Shown here: in pieces, positions 1-12,600 of the stretch
Layout: each line of letters begins with the position of its first letter
Position numbering within the stretch: position 1 is the first letter of the stretch
Assembly (NCBI RefSeq): GCF_029873635.1
Contig: NC_080420.1
Span: 121,280,719-121,344,718, forward strand
Source of the DNA: Malania oleifera
Taxonomy: Eukaryota > Streptophyta > Magnoliopsida > Santalales > Ximeniaceae
Direction: 5' to 3'
Length of the DNA stretch: 64,000 nucleotides
The notes under the pieces: generated by a model
Told to the model about the DNA's origin: nothing
Seen by the model: the letters and a program-made list of their open reading frames with translations, nothing else
The model's database searches: none
Translations under genes and position numbers: made by a program

Positions 1-1440
1 TTAGGAAGTTGATAATGGCAATTGTGAGACGTAATTTGCCCTTTTCTTTTGTTGAGTATGAAGGAATTCATGAATGAGCTTTAGAATTAAATATAGAGAC
101 AAAATTTGTGACAAGAATTACTGTGCAAAAGCTGATGTTAGTTTTTTCCAAGAAAAAGGGTATATCCATGAACTTCTATTGAATAATTCTAGTAGAATTT
201 CTCTAATTTTAAACTTATGGACTTCATTAAACACAGATGGTTATTTATGTTTAACTACATACTTTGTAGATAAAAATTGAAAGTTTCAAAAGAAAGTGTT
301 GAGTTTTTCAAACATACCACCTCCACACACTGGTCTAATCTTAGTAACAAGGTGATGGACTTATTGGTGAATTAGGGTATAGACAAAAAGATATTTTTCA
401 TAACATTAGACAACGATATATCCAATGACTACTTCGTAGAGTTTTTGAAGTCTCATCTTGCATTGGAAAATGCTTTGGTAGGAGAGGGAAAGTTTATTTC
501 ATGTTCGTCGCTACACTCACATATTAAATCTCATTATCTAAGATGACATAAAATTATTTCATTTGCTGACAAAATACAAGATTATGTCAAATATGTGAAG
601 CATTCCCAACATTAGAAGTTTATATTTTATGAATGTTGTGAAAAGGTGAGAGTACCACATGTGAATGGTTGCCAAGATTGTCATACTAGATGGAATTCTA
701 CTTATATGATGCTTGAAAGTGTTTTGTACTATATAGATGATATTTGCCAATTCAAGTTTTTGAAGTTTTTTCCCAAATGATCATAAATGGAAGGAAATTG
801 AGAAAATTGTTGGTTTCTTGAAGGTTTTCTATGATACAACTAATTTTTTTTTTTGGGACATCTTATCTTACTGCAAATTTGTGCGTTCAAGGAGTATGGA
901 AGGTACGAATAACTTTACTTAATGTGACATTGGGTAATGATGTCTTTTAAAGGGATTTGGCTAGTAAAATGCAAGAGAAATTTAATAAATATTGGTTAGA
1001 TTATAGTAAAATTTTGGCAATGGCAATAATTATGAATCTTCGTTTCAAGATGCAATTTGTATATTATTGTTTAAAAGAAGTGCAACCAATATCTTGGAAA
1101 GAGTGAGTAAACAACATCAAGCATGAGATGCAATCTCTTTTTTTGAATGTATGAAACACCATTCCCCTTCAACTTCTAAGAAAATTTCTTCCTTTGAAAC
1201 AACTATTAGTCATGATCTTGGTCATATGACTCCTATTAAAACATGTGTTTATATGATACTAAAAGTAAGACATTTTTTAAATGCAAGTTTTGTTTTACTT
1301 TTATTATATATCTGTAAACTTTTTTTATTTCTATTATTATATACTTCTTTTTAGGATTTTAAATCTTTTGTTAATGAAGAAAAATAAACTCCAATATCAT
1401 AATTAGAAATGTTTTTTAAATAGCGGATGGTAGATTGTGA
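1..1440 (+). pseudogene. Decayed hAT (zinc-finger BED/RICESLEEPER-like) transposase
   Basis: The three forward frames carry a broken reading of a plant hAT transposase. Near position 3 it reads like MAIVRRNLPFSFVEYEGI. At 74-280 it carries the SRISLILNLWTS and YLCLTTYFVDKNW-type blocks, then FSNIPPPHTG and a VGEGKFISC-type block near 480-510. RWNSTYMMLESVLYY lies near 690-730 and a PRFKMQF-like block near 1040. Normal enzymes of this family (about 600-700 aa) recognise terminal inverted repeats and cut and paste the element. This copy has many stops and frame changes, lacks its N-terminal zinc finger (beyond the left edge), and has only a weak trace of the C-terminal dimerisation part near 1355-1430. 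A stretch starting GTAAG at about 1266 and ending TTTTAG at about 1354 looks like an intron. Terminal repeats were not found. It is an inactive relic. Confidence 0.75.
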
Positions 1441-2394
1441 TAAAGAATTATTATGAAGTGAACTTATTATGCTTGTGACTAATCAAAATATATCACAGAA
1501 TTATAAATATATATTTCTAGAATGCTTTTACGTTCAAAACCGAACATTCATATATATCCAATGGCCTAGAAATTAAATAATAAAAAGAAATCCAGGTAAA
1601 AAATAATCCCCCACCAACTCCTCCACAGTATATCAATTTATATCATTCTTAGTTATTAGTTAATCTCCCTCTTTTCACAAGCACACATTCTTTTTTGAAT
1701 GTGTAGGATGTACCATATGAATGGTTGTACTATATATTGGAGATATTTAGGGCTTCAAATGAATCAAACTACTTATGAGTAATTCAAAAGTTTAATTTGA
1801 TAAGAACTTGTTTAAACTCATTTATTATATAAATAAGTGATTTTCAAACTTAATTTTGCAACTCATTTAATCAACGAGCCGAGTTTGAACTTGAATGGTC
1901 TTGGGTCACTATGACTCGTGAACAACTTGATTATAGTCGACTTGTAGGTAAGGATTGTTTGTGCATCATTGGGCTCATTTAATAAGTATAAGTTAGAATC
2001 ATTATGGGCTAATTTAATAAAATTGAATTAGGTTTGATAGATTGTAATCGAGTTATAAGTAAGGATTGTTTGTGCATCGAATAATTTTTAGTCACGAGCA
2101 TAATTAGTTCACTTACATGGCCAAATCACACTAATTTCTTCAATAAAAAGGATGAGAATTAAGGAGAGCTTTATATTTATTTAGAAATTTCAAAAGGCTA
2201 TGAGACTATAAATATTATACTATATATTAATCAAGCATATTTTAGAAAGTTAATATTTTTTCACCTAAAAATTACCATGTAAAACTTTTTTGACTCCAAG
2301 ATATTTTAGAAAGTTAATATCTTGTCATATGAGAACCATGATGTAATTGTTTTTCTTTATTTTTAAAAGTAGTTTAATTAATTTATTTTATTAG
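1441..2394. other. AT-rich intergenic DNA, no gene seen
   Basis: No coding signal. The stretch at about 1740-2110 has repeated degenerate phrases of the type found in old dispersed plant repeats (for example 'aaggattgtttgtgcatc', which occurs twice near 1950 and 2060), but no boundary can be set. Confidence 0.5.
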
Positions 2395-2720
2395 TTTTTT
2401 AATCTCACATCGGCGGGAAGGATTTTTTAAGCCTTTAGTTTGAGGGTATATAAGGAGCTTCCCTCACCATTTGTAAATACACCTTCCATTTTGTAGAATT
2501 ACAAATAGTATTTGTGCTCAAGATATTTCTAATTACTATTGGTAATATTAAATTTGCCCAAGTTGTAATTTTCTGGAAATAGTGGATTGATCATCGGCGG
2601 CTGAGGACGTTGGTAATTTTTTACTGAACCTCGTAAATTCTTGTGTTGTTCTTTATTATTGTTTTGATTATTAGTTTCTGTATTGCTTTAGTTTGGTTAT
2701 ATATTCAATTGCAATAATTA
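2395..2720 (+). mobile_element. Ty1/copia-type LTR remnant (probable solo LTR)
   Basis: The segment starts with a 'CTCACATCGG' phrase, continues through a TATA-like 'gtatataagg' (about 2445) and a leader with 'cctcaccatttgtaaatacacc'. It then shows the copia LTR module 'ctgaggacgt...actgaacctcgtaaattc' at 2601-2640, which in such LTRs lies downstream of the transcription start. No coding region follows on either side, so this is a solo LTR or a fragment. Exact ends and a target-site duplication were not found. Confidence 0.55.
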
Positions 2721-3320
2721 TGGTATTGGTGTTTGGCACGAGTGGAATGTCCGACACAATGCACCAAACATAATTTAAGTTTGTTTTGGTGTCTTATTAG
2801 TATTAAAAAGTTTATAAATAAATGTGTTTATATAACCTTGAGTTTCATTACATATATGTATAAATTTGTACATAATATTTATGTACATTGTTCGACACAA
2901 AATCATGATGAGATTTAAATATAAATTACATTGAAAAGTTTCATTATTTATGTAGATAAATTTGTAGAAAATATTAAGTTGTATACAAGACCATGGTAAT
3001 TCATAAGTATGAGATTATTTACAAAATTTGTTAAATTTATTTTAATAATTGGTTTGAAGAATTTCAACTTGTCATGATTTTTCTAGTCGAATCATTGAAG
3101 CTACTATAAATTATTAATTATTTTTTAAAAAAAAATTAAGGGCACTGAATGATACAAGATCAACAACTCTAGTACAAATAATAAAATAGATTTATTTAGT
3201 TATTTCTAATTAAACATTGCATATGTAAGCATCATTTTCTATCTTTACTAATATTCTCATTTATAGCCAAATCAATTAATCTTTATAAACAAAAATTATT
3301 AATTAAGTTTACATACACAC

Positions 3321-3365
<45 letters not shown>

Positions 3366-4950
3366 AATTTTTGTAATAAATCCTATATTTTCAATTAGTT
3401 GTTTAACTTTATATATCTACTTGTATAAACATGATTTACAATCATTTATAATTCAGATAATAGACTTTCTAGTGAGTATGTTAATTTTTGTGATAAAAAC
3501 AAAAAAAGGCATATCTCAATTATCTAAAAATAGTATAATTGGGGTGTATGTGGCGTAAAATGCAAAAAAATAAAAATAAAAAAATCACTTAATCAAATCA
3601 GAGTCAAAAAATAAATAAACAATTAAAACTATTTTCATTTTTTATTATTTATGTATATTATTTTCACCAAATGATTAAAAGCAAAGAGGTAAACGGAAGA
3701 TAATGAAAAGAAATATTTTAACTTAATATTTTTTAAAATTTTTTTTACTATATTCATATATATAATCTAGTCAAAACAAATATACTTATATATAGCTTTT
3801 TGGTCCATTGAAAATAAATTGAATCTAACTATATACAAGGAGGTAATTCATCCTCTATCTCATACCCTTATTCAACTCCTCTCAAAGTGAGAACATAAGA
3901 CCTCTAACATGGAAGTCCAAAACTCATTTATAGAATTTATTTATTCAATTTATTTTCCAATTACTTAATAAGTCCTACCATTCAATTTGTTTGTAAAGTA
4001 ATATTTGCTCATGCCATTTTCACCTCTCTCTCTCTCTCTCCCTCTTTTCATATACTACATCCCTCATGACATAAACTCGAGATGCTACAGCCCCTTTACC
4101 AACCTTGCCAACAATTCATGAGCCTTCTCTCCTCACACCAAATAGTACAAGCTTGATTTCCACATGATGATGCCAAGTTGCCACAAATTGGACTATCAAG
4201 GCCGGTGAGACCTCATCCAATGTGGATCCTCCTACAAAAACAATTGGCAAGGAACTTCTCCGATTGATTATTTAAAGATCCTAATGAAAAACATTTGCAA
4301 TGATAGAAGCAGTGATAGCAACGGTTGTGGAGCATAATGTTGGTGACATATATGAAAAGAAAGGATTATATAGAGGGAGTTGGGATAAGATTATAAATCA
4401 TCCTACGATGAAATAGGGGGCAATGAATGGACATGTGGTTCCAACATCAATCTAGGGGACAATAAAACTTCTGACAATAAAATTTATGACAGAATAGCGA
4501 GACGATTAAACATCAAATAAGTCTATTGGAATCATTGGCAAGGCAACAATCTTGTTGTAGTAGTATCTCTTTATCAATGTTAACAATCAAAGTTGTAGAG
4601 AGTAGGAACAAAAAGTAAAACATATCCGTTCAAATTCTTGGTACACATGGGAGAGAATATTTAGTTTTTAAGGATATTTTGGAAATTATCAAACTTCTTG
4701 GGATAGGATAAGGATTTAAATTTGACATGAATAATAATTGAAGGGTAATATTATCATTACCAAAGTTGTCACATTGGAGAACTTTTATAAAAATGAGTTT
4801 TGCCTTTTAGGAATAGTATACTTGTATAATTGTCCCAAATTTCTTGAATTTCGTGGCAAAGTGTTTCAATTAATTTAATTTTATAGCTGATTTTTTAGTT
4901 AGAAAATGAGAAATGGAAAACAATATCATCTATGAAAAACAATATCTTTT
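2721..4950. other. AT-rich intergenic DNA with a (TA)n microsatellite
   Basis: No gene is visible. A (TA)n run lies at about 3329-3361, preceded by 'acacacacatacatacat', and a (CT)n run lies at about 4026-4040. The segment at about 4080-4560 is less AT-rich but shows no sustained reading frame or family motif. Confidence 0.5.
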
Positions 4951-4959
4951 ACCATGTTT

Positions 4960-5290
4960 TCTGAAAAGTATTCTTTGGATGGATATGTTGGGTCTCACTT
5001 CCCTTCGTCATTAGTTCATCCTCTCGATTTTTGTTTGGTTGGTTTAGATTTTTTGATTTTAGTTTATTTTTTATGTTTATTTTTTGTCAAACCTATTTAG
5101 ATTTGTTTCTTATTTAATTTTGTTTGGATTTGTAGTCTTGTTTTGGTTGGTTGTTGGTGTTATTTTTTGGAGGCTTTTAATGTCTATTTTATCTGTAATC
5201 TCTCAATACTTGTCTTGTAACCACGGTATTCCTCCACCAAAAGTGAGGGTATATCAATAAATAATTGGAGGTGACACCCTCCTTTTTTAA
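4960..5290 (+). mobile_element. Scrap of Ty3 element 3' noncoding region
   Basis: Positions 5217-5251 match, with two differences by eye, the 35-bp block after the chromodomain of the Ty3 elements at 22664-22698 (+) and 55231-55265 (-). Those are of two different families. A short 'caataaataa' tail follows, comparable with 'taataaaatg' after the block in the 15.3-25.1 kb element. No LTR or coding part can be recognised around it, so it is an isolated fossil fragment. Confidence 0.55.
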
Positions 5291-6167
5291 AAAAAGAAAA
5301 AAAAAAGTCATTGTTACATTTATTGCAATGATAAAATAATCCTAAAATTTTTTGTTCTCTAGGTAAATTTGGATTGCACAATTTGAGCTCAAGTATTATT
5401 ATTGTTATTTATATATTTTTTGGTTCATTCAATTATAGTAAAATAAGTACTTACACAAAAATTGATCTTTAACAAATATAGAAAAACACCTATTGAAAAA
5501 ACGTACCTTTTATAAGTGAATTTGAAATAGCAATATTGCTTTTAGAGTTAGGGCACCCATAACTGCTGTTTTAGAGAGGTGGGTGGCATAATTGTAAATT
5601 TTAACAGTTTATGGGCATAATGGTAATTTTACTCTTTCTTTTTTGTATGTCTCTCTTAAGCGGCTCTATTCTCCGCTTATAAATATAGGTATGTTATAAA
5701 ATTGTAAGAGAATTCTTCACAATTTTCAAAAATCCTCATCAATTTTCCCATGTGCCATTCACATTTTATAATTCACAAAAATAAAATTTATAAAGTGCAT
5801 TTCGGGGAACCAAACAGGGCATAAAGAAACAAAGAATTTCTCGTGGAATTTGGGTAGCACAGTTTCATTTTATAAATAAATAAATAAAACTTTATTGGAC
5901 AGCTGACAAGTTCTGTCTTAGCCCAACCCAAAACCAGATAACCATCCCAAGGCCCACCGTCTTCAAAACCCACTAAACCCACACACCACAGCCAGCCCAC
6001 AGACTTTCTCATTTACCATTTTGCCCCCCAGCAGAACCACTATATATACATTTACCCTTTCCGCCTGCACAATCATAAGATCGCATAAGGTGTTCCCCAG
6101 CACAGCCGATTCCTCCTGTTCCTCTCTTCTCTTCAATCGTTCGATCAAAATCCTTTTCGGTAATCCA
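5291..6167 (+). promoter_or_regulatory. Upstream region and core promoter of the USP gene
   Basis: A TATA box (tatatataca, 6041-6050) lies 118-127 bp before the start codon, which suits a transcription start near 6075. Upstream at 5917-5960 are clustered 'agccca'/'ggccca' motifs resembling site II (TCP-bound) elements. A 'ggggaaccaaacaggg' phrase at about 5803-5819 looks like the end of a small nonautonomous DNA transposon. A second TATA-like 'ataaatatag' at about 5677-5687 belongs to unexplained sequence and is less likely to be the gene's promoter. Confidence 0.55.
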
Positions 6168-7334
6168 ATGGCCGACGCCGAGCCGCGCGAGCGCAAGATC
6201 CTCGTGGCCGTCGATGAGAGCGAGGAGAGCATGTACGCCTTGTCGTGGTGCCTCAAGAACATAGTTTCTCAAAATTCCGAAGATACCCTCGTGCTTCTCT
6301 ACGCCAAGCCGCCTCCCACCGTGTACGGCGGCCTGGACGGAACAGGTAGGGGTGGTGATTTTTCGCTGGGTTTGTGGGCATTTTAGTAAATGCGAGGGTT
6401 CAGTGGCGTTTTGGTCATTTTGTTTGGATTTCAGGGTATTTGTTTTCGTCCGATATACTGGCCACCGTCGAGAGGTACGGCAGAGAGGCGGCGGAGGCGG
6501 TGATGGAGAAGGCGAAGAAGCAGTGCGCGGAGCTTCACGATGTGAGTAAAGAAATAAGAAGTAATGTAGATTGACAGTTATACCCTTCTCTTTGGTGCTG
6601 TATCTTTTAGGGTTAAATGGGTATAATGGTAAAAACATGAGTTGCAAAATTTTCAGATTTTAATTTTTATTTTAGAACAAAAAATATAACTATTAAGATA
6701 AATTATTTATTCATTTAGGTAAAAAGTTAAACAAAGACACGTGTAAGTCGAAAGTGGGAAGGGATTATGGCTTTGAGAGTTCAGGGATAAAACTGTCATT
6801 TAATAGTATTATGATATGACGATCGTGCCCTTGGCGCAGGTTAAAGTGGAGACGAGGGTGGAGACTGGTGACGCAAGGGATGTGATTTGCCAGGTGGCGG
6901 AGAGGCTGGCCGTTGATATTTTGGTCTTGGGAAGTCACGGCTACGGTCTGATCAAGAGGTGGGGTCCTTCTCATCCTTATCTCTTCTTTTCTTTGACCAA
7001 CCAGCGTTTAACACGTATTTATTCTTGCCTCAGCTTTTGAATTTGACCAATCTAGTTCAAGAATTGAACCTGAATAATTAATTTTCTTAAAAAAAAATAC
7101 AAATGGCATAATTTAGATCATTTAAATTATTTTTTTGTTCCAAAAAAATAATTAGAAAGACAGATCTACCCCTACATTTATAACAATTTACTCCTTTTTA
7201 TAAATATATATATAATTTATTTTCTTCAAAATTGCAGGGCATTACTTGGGAGTGTGAGCAACCACTGTGCACAGAACGTGAAATGCCCGGTATTGATAGT
7301 GAAGAAGCCAAAGCCAGCTGCAGCTAGCAAATAA
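6168..7334 (+). CDS. Universal stress protein A-like protein (USP domain)
   Basis: Four exons, 6168-6345, 6435-6541, 6840-6958 and 7238-7334, join in frame to 166 aa plus stop; every intron is GT-AG. The protein is a single USP domain starting KILVAVDESEESMYAL after a short MADAEPRER leader. The ATP-binding loop G-x2-G-x9-G-S is complete at residues 126-140 (GSHGYGLIK...LLGS), followed by the usual CPVLIVK strand near the C-terminus. Length and exon pattern fit the small plant USPs, which are cytosolic nucleotide-binding proteins induced by stress; the precise physiological role of this family member is unknown. No signal peptide or membrane segment. The start is the first ATG after the TATA box and matches the usual family N-terminus. 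GC content of the exons is clearly above the flanking DNA. Annotated product sure; individual function inferred from the family only. Confidence 0.93.
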
Positions 7335-8640
7335 TATGTTTTTCTCTAATTAAATTTGTAATTATCTTTTTTCCCATTGGTGCTTTTGGGAATTTCCTTT
7401 GCTTGCTTGTATGTGTAATATTTTCGTGCATTAATGTAAATTAGAAGAGATTTAAAAGGGAGATTTCTTATAAAACCGAGCATTTTTCAATTAAATTCAG
7501 TTTAATGAGACCATAATTTGGTATACTAAGTTCATTTCAATTAATGAAAATACTTAAATTTGAGCCAAGTTCCAACTACTCAACTAGTTTAATGAGTCGA
7601 CTTTAAATTTTGTTACAATTGAACTTTTTAACTTAATTATTTTTAAACTGCATAAGTCATTTAATATATAGTATATATGTATTTAATGTTAAACCTAATA
7701 GCTCAAGTTTTTAGGTAAAATGGTAATTTAATATGATATTAGAGTCCGATTATTAGGAGGTCTTAATTTCTATTCTTGGCGTTCGTGTTTATTATGTGAT
7801 GTTTAAAAAAAAATTATATTCTTTATAGTGGATGTTATTTATATTGTGTATTTATCTCTCCAGTGTTATTGGACTATGCAGCAAGCTTGTAGTCGAGTTG
7901 AGTTCAAGAGTTCAAGATTAATACTTTTGAGATCGATTGAATTCAAATCGAGTTTCATATTCAAGATTTTCAAATCAAGTAAAGTTTAAATATCCCATTT
8001 TTTCAATTCGGTTTAATTCATAAAAACTTTATTTTGATATAGTATAAGGTTGAAATTTAGTTAAACTTTTTTAACTAAACGTGCATTGCAGCTTGTTTCT
8101 AGACCATATTTATGGATTATGCTTATGTTGATTATCAAATAATAGATTTCCCTTTTTGAGTTCTTATAGACAAAATGACCTTACCTTTAAGATATTTTTC
8201 CATGCCCATGTAGAACTAGGGACGAGTTTTATAGTCCACACACTTCCTTCTTTTAAATTGAGTGTGTGAAAACATGCTACCAAAGGAGCTTTTTTATGTG
8301 CACACTCTTAGGTCCTGCCCCATTTTTTTTTAAAAGCCCATTTCTCATGCTAATTAGGGCTAATCATTTACAAAACGTGCGGTTGGAGAGAATTAAGGGG
8401 AGAGGTAGAATAGTGCCATAGTTTTAAAAATAAAGAGGAGTTATGGAACTTTAGTTAGAATATTTTTTTTATCCAATTTTACTGAAATTTTGACGCTCAT
8501 TTAAATTAGGTTTTAGTTTAGTATTAGATGACCCGTTTATCTATATATATGCATACAATATAACCAGCTTGGACGGGTTTGGGTCGGATACCCGCCGGGT
8601 GACCCGTTTACCAGCTATCCTACATCTCTAACCATTAACC
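7335..8640. other. USP 3' region and AT-rich spacer
   Basis: The first about 120 bp are the probable 3' UTR of the USP gene. The rest (about 7480-8100) is AT-rich with degenerate 'gagttcaa/ttgaactc'-type phrases. No gene is seen. At 8566-8612 a GC-richer patch repeats 'gacccg/cgggt' motifs. Confidence 0.45.
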
Positions 8641-8649
8641 TGATAATCC

Positions 8650-8880
8650 ACCTCGCCCGGCTAGTCCTCCACCCGACGATCGACACCCAGAAGGCAGAAG
8701 CCAGAACGAGAAAGGGGAAAGGCAAAAGGCAAAAGGCAAAAGGCCTCAAGGCTCAAGCTAGAAGCCACAGGCAGTAGGCGCAGAACCCAGACACGAATGG
8801 GGAACGGCGAACAGTGAATGACGAACCGCAGTTCGCAGAAACCCCAATTCCCCAATCCCTATTTCCCCCAAACCCTGTTT
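8650..8880. repeat. GC-richer patch with a short (ggcaaaa)n tandem run
   Basis: At about 8718-8743 the unit 'ggcaaaa' is repeated about four times inside a purine-rich stretch (8680-8765). It is not coding by eye and no family is recognised. Confidence 0.5.
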
Positions 8881-9103
8881 GGCATCGGCTCATCGGCTAT
8901 TTCAGACTTCGGACTTAAGACTTCCAGTGTTCCTGCTGCGTGTAGGCAGAGATTTGAGTGATCGGCCATCATCCATCTCTCTCCGTCTCTTGACTCTCTG
9001 TCTCTCTCAGATTCTTGCTCAGAACTCTCTCTTCGATCTCTCTCTTTCCCATTCTTTTTTTCTCTTTTCTAATCTTCTCGATCTATCTTTTATTTCTCTC
9101 GCT

Positions 9104-9427
9104 ATGTTGCAAGTTTCAATCGAAGATTTAGAGAGATGCAAAATTGAGTTCTGCTTAGGGATGCATTACTTGTGGGCACAGAACTGTTGCACCACCACCA
9201 CCACCGATTCTAATATTGTTCCTCTTGTATTAACACAGCTCCAGGTCCTCCAAAGCCTTGAGTTCGTGTGTGCCGATGAGTGTAAAAACATTGAGAATAT
9301 CATTACAACAGCGGAGGGAGATGAAGAAGAAGAGGGGGTAGATCAGGAAAGCAGCAAGAATTCCATGTTCATGTTTCCAAAATTACAAGAATTGTGGTTG
9401 GGAGATTTGCCAAGTTGCAAGGATTAA
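9104..9427 (+). pseudogene. C-terminal LRR fragment of an NB-LRR disease-resistance gene
   Basis: An open reading frame from the ATG at 9104 (the frame itself opens at 8879) reads LTQLQVLQSLEFVCADECKN..., then an acidic EGDEEEEGVD stretch, then FPKLQELWLGDLPSCKD before the stop. The order 'LQ.L..LE....C..IE.II', acidic spacer, 'FPKL.EL.L.DLP' is the C-terminal repeat pattern of the RPS2-like CC-NB-LRR family. No NB-ARC domain, P-loop or upstream LRRs are present in the window, so this is a detached fragment. The preceding 8879-9100 part of the frame is low-complexity, rich in serine and leucine, and is probably not homologous coding sequence. Intact members sense pathogen effectors in the cytoplasm; this piece would not. 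Confidence 0.5.
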
Positions 9428-9639
9428 TATGTGCCAGTAGGGGACCATGGTTTGTGATTTTTGCAGAAAATACACATACCGATGCCCAAATGAAGAGCCT
9501 CCTTATTTCTAGTTCTCTGTCTTTCTTAACTCTTTGACTCTTGTCTCGACGTTTCCGAACGCTAACTGGGATGAGGTGGTAAAAGGTGCTTTAAAAATAT
9601 TTCGTAGAAAAATATGATATAATTGAGCCGCTACAAACC

Positions 9640-12600
9640 TTTTAAAATGTGGTTAAAATACTTGATTATTATTTAATTAAGGGTAGAATTAGTATGTATT
9701 ACCAGAGTTGGGTTCAAAAGTTCGGTTATGCGAGAGGAAGGTATTAGCATCCCTTACGCGCCCGTTCTCACGAACGATACCTAATTAATCGAAAATTATC
9801 CCACAAATTAAATTTAATAAATCTTTAAAATTACTTCATTTCAAAAAGTGTAAATAAATGTATAAAATAAAATACTATGTAAGTATTCTCTCATAACCGG
9901 GGCATACCATACTCCAAAGAGCTCATACCTTTTTTTTAAATCATTGGGATGAAAAATCGAGAAAATAAGTTATAAAAATACGCTCCCATGCTTTTTGGAA
10001 ATTTGTGGGATCTTTCTAAGTAAGGAAAAATATATTTTTTGTAACTTTGGGAGGTTTTTGGACTTATTCAGGATGAAAATCCTTTTCGGGACTTCAAAAT
10101 ATTTTTTTTATGTTTTTCCTATGATTTTTCTGATTTCTCTAAGTGCGAAAACATTTTTATGAATTTTGTAATTTTTGTGATTTTTCAATATTTTGCCCGA
10201 CTTTTAGAATAACAAAAAGGCAATTAAGCAAAATGATGAAAGTTAAATAAAAAATATCTTTTCTAAAATTTTTCTAATGTTCTTTTGAATTTTTGCAATT
10301 TTTCTGGTTTTTATGGTTTTTTCTGAAATTTTTCAAGTGCAAAACAAATTTTAAACTTCAAAATATTTTTTTTTAAGATTTTCCTAAATTTTTTTGCATT
10401 TTATATAATTTTTTTGAATTTATTTGAATTATTAAAACAAATAAAATAATCAAAATAAGAAGAATTGGTGGAAACCGACTCAAGGGGGAGAACCGATCAA
10501 ACTTTGGCAGATCTGAGAGGAACCAGTTTAAGGTCTGGTCAAGACCATATGTCAGCATTTAACTGCCGGGTCAATGATGACCCGAATAGGCTACGTGGCA
10601 CCATCGTAGCCGTTGACATGAAGGAGATCTAACGGCTATAGGGCAAGCACGCGTCCCTCTACGTGCGTGGGGAACAAGTGACCCACGTGTCACCTAGCGA
10701 GTGGAGGGGCGGAGCTCGGAGAGTCACCTATCCCGGGGCAATCTGGGTTGTTACTGGGGGGGGGGGGGGGGGGCAAGATCCAACAGTGGAGACTTGGCTG
10801 ACACGGATTGCTGTCATGGAATGGTCCGGGACATTCAACAAAGGCAAGGAATGAACGGCTAGGATTTTGGCCGTGCATGATCTTGATCATGTGAAGATGA
10901 ATGGCTCCACATGTTGGCATCCTACGGTTTTGGGGGTAAGCATATCTAAACTAAAAAAATTTCCTTCTTCTCACTTTTCACTCTCTCATTTCGAAGCCCT
11001 CTGTTTCATTTCTCCCCCTTTTATCTTCCCTTTCTTATCTTCCCTTTCACAAACACCCTGAAACCCTAGGGTTTCTTTTGCAACTCTCTCAAGCTCTCTC
11101 AATCTTACTGAGAGAGGGCTTTGAATACCTGAATTTCGTCGATGAGCTCTCAGTCTCATCCACGAGGCTACATGGCAAGTTGCTTATAAATAGGGAGAAA
11201 TGAGATTTTCAGCGAGAATTTTACTTTTCCTGTTGTTTCTCTCTCTACCCACGACTCCTCTACCTTCTCTCTTCTATTCCAGGCCGAATTTAGCTCGGTT
11301 CGACGATCGGAAGCTACCACGACTCCTGGGAAGATTCTTTGCAAAATTGGCGGAGTGGATTTTCGATTTTAGAAGTTTGAGAAACATCCCAAAACAAGGG
11401 TAAGTGAAATAATTTAAGATTTTATTATTATTTTGAGGTATTTGGAGTTTAGGAAGTATTATATAGTTATTTTTCTGAGATTTGAGGAATTTGGAATTTT
11501 TAGAATATACGGTCTCATTTTGTTGATTTTAGACTGGAATTCCGAGGAGCAGGTAAGGGGAAATATTTTATAATAGCTTTTTAATAAATTTAAAATGACT
11601 AATTTTGGGTTATAATTTCTACATATAGAGGTATAATTTGTCGGAGCCGTGCTGGTATTGAAAATACTGTTTTTAAATAGATATATTATATTAGGAAAAA
11701 AATCGTGTGGTTGAAATCATTCTTATTAATTAAATGATTGTGAGCATTGGGGAATGATGAATCATTAAGACTGCGAATATTGTTTGGCTGTGATTTCTAC
11801 CTGGTTGATTATACTGGTTGATTGCAGATACTGTTGTTGTGTATACTGTGGTAGAACTGTGGATGTGTTGAAGATTGGTTGTTGTTGACTTGTGTTGTGG
11901 TTCATGTAAATTGCGATATAGCGTTGGTAGTGGTATGAAGAGGTCATTATATCGTACCCGGTATAACCGTCATATAATGTTGGCAGTGGTATGAGAAGGT
12001 TGTTATATGAGCGTTTATATTATGAGGTAAACATTGGTAGTGGTATGAGAAGGTTGTTTACTTATTTACTATGAACGGAGTGTTTGTTTTGTAACCTGTG
12101 TGGTTTGATTAGTCCTGTGTGGACCAGTCCTGTGTGGGCATATATGTTACGTGATTGGTTTGTCCTGTGTGGACCATGTAATCTGTGTGATTGATTAGTC
12201 CTGCGTGGACCAGTCCTATGTGGACATGTATGTTGTAAATTGACAGTTCTGTGTGGACCAGTTATGTGTGGTCATGTGTGTTGTAATTGATAGTCCTATG
12301 TGGACTAGTCCTATATGGATGTGTATGATGTGCGTGTTAGAAGTCTTGTGTGGATGATTACATATTGTGTGAATGTAGACCCTATGTGGGTATGATTGAA
12401 GACTGTATGTTTATCCTATGTCGATTGATTGTGATTTGCGTATATGTGTGGGGTTCTATGAAACGAATATTGTTGACTACGAGTGACTTTAATTAATTAA
12501 GTATTTAGGGTAAAGTAGATTACTCCACCCGAGGGCTTGCTAAGGAAGGCAAGTACTCTGGTAATTATTTGTGGATACCAAAGTAGAGGGAAGTCACTTG

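Noticed and set aside
8879-9103. N-terminal extension of the LRR frame
   Set aside because: Low-complexity Ser/Leu-rich translation of a CT-rich stretch, with no resemblance to the NB-LRR family. Only the part from 9104 is supported.
10757-10774. Long G-run as a G-quadruplex regulatory site
   Set aside because: A single homopolymer in repeat DNA; similar G-runs occur at 46108 and 54852. Length is unreliable in assemblies and no gene is near.
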